Below, one piece after another: positions 59,473 to 64,000 of a stretch of DNA of 64,000 nucleotides (the stretch's first letter is position 1; each line of letters begins with the position of its first letter). A model generated the notes under the pieces. The model saw nothing but the letters and a program-made list of their open reading frames with translations. It had not been told where the DNA came from and made no database searches. This DNA comes from Fibrobacterota bacterium (GTDB lineage: Bacteria; Fibrobacterota; Chitinivibrionia; Chitinivibrionales; FEN-1185), in the NCBI GenBank assembly GCA_003165595.1, contig PLWQ01000012.1, positions 333,542 through 397,541 on the forward strand. Reading direction: 5' to 3'. A program made the position numbers and the translations under genes.

Positions 59473-61758
59473 ATGAAATCAACCCGTGGCCTCTTCATAA
59501 CCGTCAAAGGCACGGTTCAGGGTGTCGGATTCCGGCCCTTTGTCTACCGCTGTGCCCTGCAGAGTGGCATCACCGGCGAGGTTCGCAACGACGGCACCGG
59601 GGTGTTGATACGCGCGTTCGGCACCCGGGAAATGCTCGACCGGTTTACACGGTCGATCAAAGAGACTTCCCCGCCGCTCGCTGCGGTACGGTCAATTGAT
59701 ATACGGGAAGCCTCCGCCGACGATCCTCCGGCGGCATTCAGCATCGCGGAAAGCGGAAGCGGCCAGGCCTCGGAAATAGACATTGCCTGCGACACCGCGG
59801 TGTGCCCCACATGCCTCGCGGAAATGCTCGACCCGTCCAATCGGCGATATCGTCACCCGTTTATCAACTGCACCGACTGCGGTCCGCGCTATACTATTAT
59901 TTCGGCACTACCCTACGACCGTTCGAACACCACCATGGCCGCCTTTACGATGTGCGAGGCTTGCAGGAATGAATACGAGGACCCGGCAAACCGCAGGTTC
60001 CACGCGCAGCCCGTGTGCTGCAACGATTGCGGTCCGCGGCTTGTGCTGACTAACGGCCGGGGCAGCGTTTTGACGAACACGAATCTGATCGATCGGGCGC
60101 TGGAGATGCTCGCCGGAGGCGGCATTCTGGCCGTCAAGGGCCTCGGCGGATTTCATCTCGTCTGCGCTGCCGACAACGGCGACGCGGTGGCGCGACTTCG
60201 CCTGCGCAAACGGCGCGAAGAAAAGCCGTTTGCGATCATGGTTGCGAATTCGGAAATTGCAAAGAGGCTCGCCTGCATTTCACCGGAGGAGAATGCGCTG
60301 CTGGAAAGCCCGGAGCGGCCGATTGTCCTGCTCAGGAAACGGGGATCCTGCCCCGGCATTGCCCCTGAGGTTGCGCCCGGACTTCCCACGCTCGGCATCA
60401 TGCTGCCGTACACGCCGGTTCACCACCTGCTGTTCCTGGATAGCAAGTTCCCCGCGCTCGTAATGACAAGCGCGAATCTTTCCGACGAGCCCATGATTTT
60501 CGGCGACGCCGACGCCTTTGCAGCCCTTTCCTCCGTCGCCGACGCGTTTCTCACTCACGATCGCGCGATTCTCATGCGCAACGACGATTCGATCGTGAGA
60601 GTGGTTGCGGGAAAGCCGATTATCCTTCGCCGGTCGCGAGGGTTCGTGCCCGAGCCGCTGCCCTCGCCCGAAAATGTGGACGGCCTTATCGCCCTGGGTG
60701 GCGTGCTCAAGAGCACCGTTGCCGTCGGCAGGAAGAACGACTGCTACCTGTCGCATTACATCGGGCCAGTCGAAACCACGCAGGCGCTCGACCCCATGGT
60801 TGCGGCAACGAACCACCTCGTCTCCGCGCTCGGCATTTCGCCCCGGGCCTACGTGTGCGACATGCATCCGCAGTCGCTTGTCGCCTCGTATGCCGAATCG
60901 ACGGAATTGCCTGTTGTAAAGATCCAGCATCACCACGCGCACGCGGCCGCCTGCATGGCCGACAACGAGGTGCCCGGTCCGGCCCTGGCCATTGTCTACG
61001 ACGGCACCGGTTACGGAAAAGACGGAAAGACCTGGGGCGGTGAGATTCTGCACGCTTCCTATGCCGGCTTCAGCCGGTTCGGGCATCTGGCGTACCTGTG
61101 CCTGCCCGGCGGCGACGAGGCGATACGTAACCCGGGCCGCATCGCGCTTGCCGCGATCTTCCGCCTTCTGGGCGACAAGGCTGCAGGCGCGCTTCCCTGG
61201 ATGCCTCCCGTCGAAGCGTCCGCAATACTCGACATGGTGAAATCCGGCGTGAACTGTGTGCAGTCGTGCGGCATGGGCAGGCTGTTCGATGCAGCGTCGG
61301 CGCTTCTCGGAATCTGCACGAAGCGCACCTATGAGGGTCAGCCCGCGATCATGCTGGAAGGCGCGGCCGATCCCCTGGAAACTGGATCGTACGGTTCGCC
61401 CCTTTCCGTCGAAGAAGAGGGCATCCTGATTGACGGATCGGCATTGCTGTGCGAGGTGTACGACGATCTGAAAAGTGGAACCCCGGTTCCCAAAATCGCT
61501 GCGCGATTCCACACCACCATTGCCCAGGCCACGGCCGCGGCCGCAACCATCGCCTCGCAGCAATCCAATTGCACGACCGTATGCCTGAGCGGCGGCGTGT
61601 TTCAGAATACCCTGCTCGTGGAACGGCTCGTGCCGCTGCTTTCGCAGGCAGGGCTCACCCCGCTTTTGCACCGCAGGACCCCGCCCAACGACGAATGTAT
61701 TTCGTATGGGCAATTGGTGGTGGCAGGGGCGAAAAGGGCATTGGAAGCTGGCGGTTAA
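59473..61758 (+). CDS. hypF: Carbamoyltransferase HypF
   Basis: A 761-residue maturation enzyme with domains in order: acylphosphatase (VKGTVQGVGFRPFVYR), two zinc fingers (CPTCLAEM, CTDCGPRY, CEACRNEY, CCNDCGPR), YrdC-like (GGILAVKGLGGFHL), and Kae1-like with metal motif HHHAHAAACM. It makes the thiocarbamate precursor of the cyanide ligands on the Fe site. Confidence 0.97.
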   Translation: MKSTRGLFITVKGTVQGVGFRPFVYRCALQSGITGEVRNDGTGVLIRAFGTREMLDRFTRSIKETSPPLAAVRSIDIREASADDPPAAFSIAESGSGQASEIDIACDTAVCPTCLAEMLDPSNRRYRHPFINCTDCGPRYTIISALPYDRSNTTMAAFTMCEACRNEYEDPANRRFHAQPVCCNDCGPRLVLTNGRGSVLTNTNLIDRALEMLAGGGILAVKGLGGFHLVCAADNGDAVARLRLRKRREEKPFAIMVANSEIAKRLACISPEENALLESPERPIVLLRKRGSCPGIAPEVAPGLPTLGIMLPYTPVHHLLFLDSKFPALVMTSANLSDEPMIFGDADAFAALSSVADAFLTHDRAILMRNDDSIVRVVAGKPIILRRSRGFVPEPLPSPENVDGLIALGGVLKSTVAVGRKNDCYLSHYIGPVETTQALDPMVAATNHLVSALGISPRAYVCDMHPQSLVASYAESTELPVVKIQHHHAHAAACMADNEVPGPALAIVYDGTGYGKDGKTWGGEILHASYAGFSRFGHLAYLCLPGGDEAIRNPGRIALAAIFRLLGDKAAGALPWMPPVEASAILDMVKSGVNCVQSCGMGRLFDAASALLGICTKRTYEGQPAIMLEGAADPLETGSYGSPLSVEEEGILIDGSALLCEVYDDLKSGTPVPKIAARFHTTIAQATAAAATIASQQSNCTTVCLSGGVFQNTLLVERLVPLLSQAGLTPLLHRRTPPNDECISYGQLVVAGAKRALEAGG

Positions 61759-61847
61759 GGAAACGTTGCATGAGGGGGGCAACCGAATCAACGATGAAGT
61801 CGCAGATTTTGAATCCTTTTTCATGGACTTCTATCCGGTTGCGCTTT

Positions 61848-62120
61848 TCATGCCGCCATGTCAAGATTCTTCTGCGCATAATACAGATCAAACCCCGCCT
61901 GAAGATTCATCCAGAATTCCGGCGAGGTCTTGAATTCACGCGCCAGCAGCAGCGCGGTCTCCGCGGTCACTCCGCGTTTTCCGTTGATCAGCGTATTCAG
62001 GCGCTGCACCGGAACGGAAAGTCTCTGTGCCAGTTCCACCTGAGACATGCCCAAAGGCTTTAAAAACTCTTCCAGCAGGACTTCTCCGGGATGCGTCGGA
62101 ATTCTGTTTTTGGGAATCAT
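61848..62120 (-). CDS. higA: HigA-family antitoxin
   Basis: A 90-residue HTH protein: opening RIPTHPGEVLLEEFLKPLG, helix-turn-helix MSQVELAQRLSVPVQRLN and the family tail TSPEFWMNLQAGFDLYYA. It binds HigB and its own promoter. It lies 9 bases downstream of higB. Confidence 0.95.
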   Translation of the reverse strand: MIPKNRIPTHPGEVLLEEFLKPLGMSQVELAQRLSVPVQRLNTLINGKRGVTAETALLLAREFKTSPEFWMNLQAGFDLYYAQKNLDMAA

Positions 62121-62129
62121 GTGTACTCC

Positions 62130-62420
62130 TCAGTGATAATCAAGGATGCTTACTTTAATTGCATTGCCCTGTACGAACTTGAAAATGATTCTGAACTGAT
62201 CATTGATCCTTGTGCTGTAAAAGCCTTTCAAATCTCCTTCAAGGTGCTCCAGCCGGTTTCCCGGAGGAGACTTTAGGTCATCTACCGACAGTGCGGCGTT
62301 GATCATGTCAAGCTTTCTAAAGGTTACCGCATTCATGTTTGACGGTAGATGCCGCGTATGTTTAGAGATTATGCCATTGTAGAAATCTTCCGTTGCCCTG
62401 TCGCCAAAACTTGTGATCAT
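62130..62420 (-). CDS. higB: HigB-family toxin
   Basis: A 96-residue RelE-fold mRNA interferase: RATEDFYNGI, PPGNRLEHLEGDLKGFYSTR, INDQFRIIFKF and VSILDYH. Toxin gene comes first, as usual for higBA. It is antisense to the hyp genes and separates hypF from hypC. Confidence 0.94.
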   Translation of the reverse strand: MITSFGDRATEDFYNGIISKHTRHLPSNMNAVTFRKLDMINAALSVDDLKSPPGNRLEHLEGDLKGFYSTRINDQFRIIFKFVQGNAIKVSILDYH

Positions 62421-62621
62421 TCTTGGAATATACCCTTTTAACGTAATACGTGCAAGAGATAAATACTAGTGCCGCCAATGTACTGGAATCAAGTCCGCTC
62501 ACATGCAACACTGCCTTGTCTTTGGGCCTCCCCTCCCCCGCCGCCCCCGAAAAAAAACTCAGCTCCCCTTCGGGACGTAGTATTTTTAGCACTCACCAAC
62601 ACCGGAAAGCAAACGAACAGA

Positions 62622-62858
62622 ATGTGCCTTGCCGTCCCCGCAAAAATCCTTTCCATTTCCGGCTCTACAGCCACGGTCGACATGCTGGGCAATACCACCT
62701 CGGCCGACCTGTCGCTCCTTGAGAACGTAACTATCGGCGATTACGTGCTCGTGCACGTGGGATTTGCCATCCAGAAATACGACGAGGAAGAGGCCAGGAT
62801 CACGCTCGACCTCCTCAAGGAACTCGTTCAAACGGCGGACAACGATGAGCCTCGCTGA
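62622..62858 (+). CDS. hypC: Hydrogenase assembly chaperone HypC
   Basis: A 78-residue protein starting MCLAVPAKI with the essential Cys2, then DYVLVHVGFAIQK. It carries the Fe(CN)2CO unit with HypD. Its end overlaps hypD by 14 bases. Confidence 0.96.
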   Translation: MCLAVPAKILSISGSTATVDMLGNTTSADLSLLENVTIGDYVLVHVGFAIQKYDEEEARITLDLLKELVQTADNDEPR

Positions 62859-63933
62859 TTTTTCCGATCCGTTAACAGCCCGGCAATTGCTGGCAAGAAT
62901 CGCCCATGCGGCCCAGTCGCTCGGCGCGGTTCGCATCATGGAAGTGTGCGGTACGCACACCATGGAAATAGGCAGGCTCGGGCTCCGGTCCTTGCTGCCC
63001 AAAAACGTCGAACTCGTTTCGGGCCCGGGCTGCCCCGTGTGCGTGACGCCCGGCGCCTACATAGATTCGGCCGCGACTATTGCCCTGTCGCGGAACTTTA
63101 GGGTGGTGAGCTACGGCGACATGGTGCGCGTGCCTGGCCTCCGCACATCCCTTGACGAAGCGAAATCCGCAGGCGCGGCCGTGGACGTGGTGACGTCGCC
63201 CTTGCAGGCCATCGAAATCGCCCGGCAGAAGCCCGGCGAGCAAGTGGTGTTTCTTGCCGTGGGATTCGAGACAACCGCGCCGGCGACTGCAGTGGCGGTT
63301 TCCACGGCGAAGCGGGAAGGACTTCAAAACCTTTCGTTTTATGTTTCGCACAAGATCGTTCCGCCCGCACTGAGCGCACTAATCGCAGACAAGGAACTGG
63401 CCATTTCGGGATTTCTCCTGCCCGGTCACGTGAGCGCCATCATCGGCGAAAAACCATATCTCCCCGTGGCCCGGCAGGGCCTGCCCGCGGCGATCACCGG
63501 GTTCGAGCCGCTCGACATCCTGAGCGGCATCGCAATGGTATGCGACATGCTCGCCCACAAGAAGGCCGCGGTGCTCAACGCCTACCCCCGTATTGTCAAG
63601 CGGGAAGGCAACCCTCGCGCCGTGGCCGCCATAAAATCGGTGTTCGACATCGTTGATGCAGTATGGCGCGGCATCGGAACCCTGCCCGGCAGCGGGCTTT
63701 CACTCAAGCCCGAGTATGCACAATTCGACGCGTCGCAGCGGTTCGGTATTCCCCCGGATGGCGGCGAAAGCGAAATGCCCGAATCGTGTTCGTGCGGAGG
63801 CGTGCTCAAAGGCCGCCTTCGCCCCAGCGAGTGCCCCCTGTTCGGAACATCCTGCACGCCCGAGCATCCCGTTGGCCCGTGCATGGTTTCGAGCGAAGGA
63901 TCGTGCGCAGCCTATTTCCGGTACGGGGCATAA
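62845..63933 (+). CDS. hypD: Hydrogenase maturation protein HypD
   Basis: A 362-residue 4Fe-4S protein. Motifs are VCGTHTMEIGRLGLRSLLP, SGPGCPVCVTP, FLAVGFETTAPATA and C-terminal cluster cysteines in SCSCGGVLKG and CPLFGTSCTPEHPVGPCM. It assembles the Fe(CN)2CO centre with HypC, HypE and HypF. Confidence 0.97.
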   Translation: MSLADFSDPLTARQLLARIAHAAQSLGAVRIMEVCGTHTMEIGRLGLRSLLPKNVELVSGPGCPVCVTPGAYIDSAATIALSRNFRVVSYGDMVRVPGLRTSLDEAKSAGAAVDVVTSPLQAIEIARQKPGEQVVFLAVGFETTAPATAVAVSTAKREGLQNLSFYVSHKIVPPALSALIADKELAISGFLLPGHVSAIIGEKPYLPVARQGLPAAITGFEPLDILSGIAMVCDMLAHKKAAVLNAYPRIVKREGNPRAVAAIKSVFDIVDAVWRGIGTLPGSGLSLKPEYAQFDASQRFGIPPDGGESEMPESCSCGGVLKGRLRPSECPLFGTSCTPEHPVGPCMVSSEGSCAAYFRYGA

Positions 63934-63936
63934 ACA

Positions 63937-64000
63937 ATGACAAATGCAACAATACGCATGTCTCACGGCTCCGGCAAAGGCAGCATGGAGCTGCTCGAAA
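63937..64000 (+). CDS. hypE: Hydrogenase maturation protein HypE, N-terminus (truncated by window)
   Basis: Begins 3 bases after the hypD stop. The visible start has the HypE-type RMSHGSGKGSMELL. HypE dehydrates the thiocarbamate made by HypF to a thiocyanate. The rest is beyond the window. Confidence 0.88.
   Translation, partial: MTNATIRMSHGSGKGSMELLE

Noticed and set aside
60280-61824. Long minus-strand ORF (514 codons) opposite hypF
   Set aside because: Shadow ORF; hypF is complete on the plus strand.

Overview
The window looks like chromosomal DNA of an anaerobic or microaerophilic Gram-negative bacterium. Evidence for this: outer-membrane barrel proteins, a lipoprotein, an MlaE permease, a SPOR protein, two secreted proteins with C-terminal domains like type 9 sorting domains, a superoxide-reductase/rubrerythrin-type oxygen defence, and a NAD(P)-linked [NiFe]-hydrogenase. 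The sorting domains and hydrogenase suggest the FCB side of the tree (Fibrobacterota-like). That placement is an inference; no rRNA is present to test it.

Region 1 (1-10.0 kb): regulation and oxygen stress. A kinase C-terminus, a receiver-only regulator and an NtrC-type regulator precede an NmrA-like oxidoreductase, an OsmC protein, a rubrerythrin-like ferritin, a pterin dehydratase, a Tat-exported rubredoxin/superoxide-reductase fusion, a bacterioferritin and two degenerate GGDEF-like proteins. Seven strong -24/-12 (sigma-54) promoter matches precede these genes, and they look like one regulon.

Region 2 (10.4-26.4 kb): an intact tRNA-Ser(GGA) and, 15.9 kb away, a 21-bp copy of its 3' end just before the SRP RNA and dnaX. 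The DNA between looks like a genomic island. It carries a lipid-themed gene set: a lipocalin-like secreted protein, a patatin phospholipase, an SDR overlapping an N-acyl amino acid synthase-like acyltransferase, an exported lysophospholipase-like hydrolase, a sigma-54 regulator/histidine kinase pair, a metallo-beta-lactamase-fold hydrolase, and an outer-membrane protein/lipoprotein pair. No integrase is seen. I regard this as the best candidate for an undescribed system: a regulated N-acyl lipid signal or lipid-remodelling pathway.

Region 3 (26.4-36.5 kb): housekeeping genes (ffs, dnaX, ybaB, recR, pgpA, miaB, lapA-like, SPOR protein, gatB), then tRNA-Gly and tRNA-Cys. A 47-bp partial copy of tRNA-Cys at 36.4 kb bounds a 1.5-kb mini-island holding hicBA and decayed toxin-antitoxin genes. 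dnaX has an A10 slippery run where a gamma-form frameshift would be expected.

Region 4 (36.5-54.3 kb): a five-gene minus-strand operon (MoxR, TPR protein, DUF58, M20 peptidase, MlaE), a STAS protein and manA, an aldose-epimerase-like protein, two secreted or outer-membrane proteins, EttA, and a beta-propeller protein. Several families of short intergenic repeats lie between these genes.

Region 5 (54.3-64.0 kb): a group 3b-type sulfhydrogenase operon (hydB, hydG, hydD, hydA) followed by hypA, hypB, hypF, hypC, hypD and the start of hypE. An antisense higBA module sits between hypF and hypC. The hydrogenase large subunit stops exactly at its last ligand-motif histidine, so no maturation peptidase should be needed.

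All calls come from reading the sequence and from family knowledge; no database search was run.
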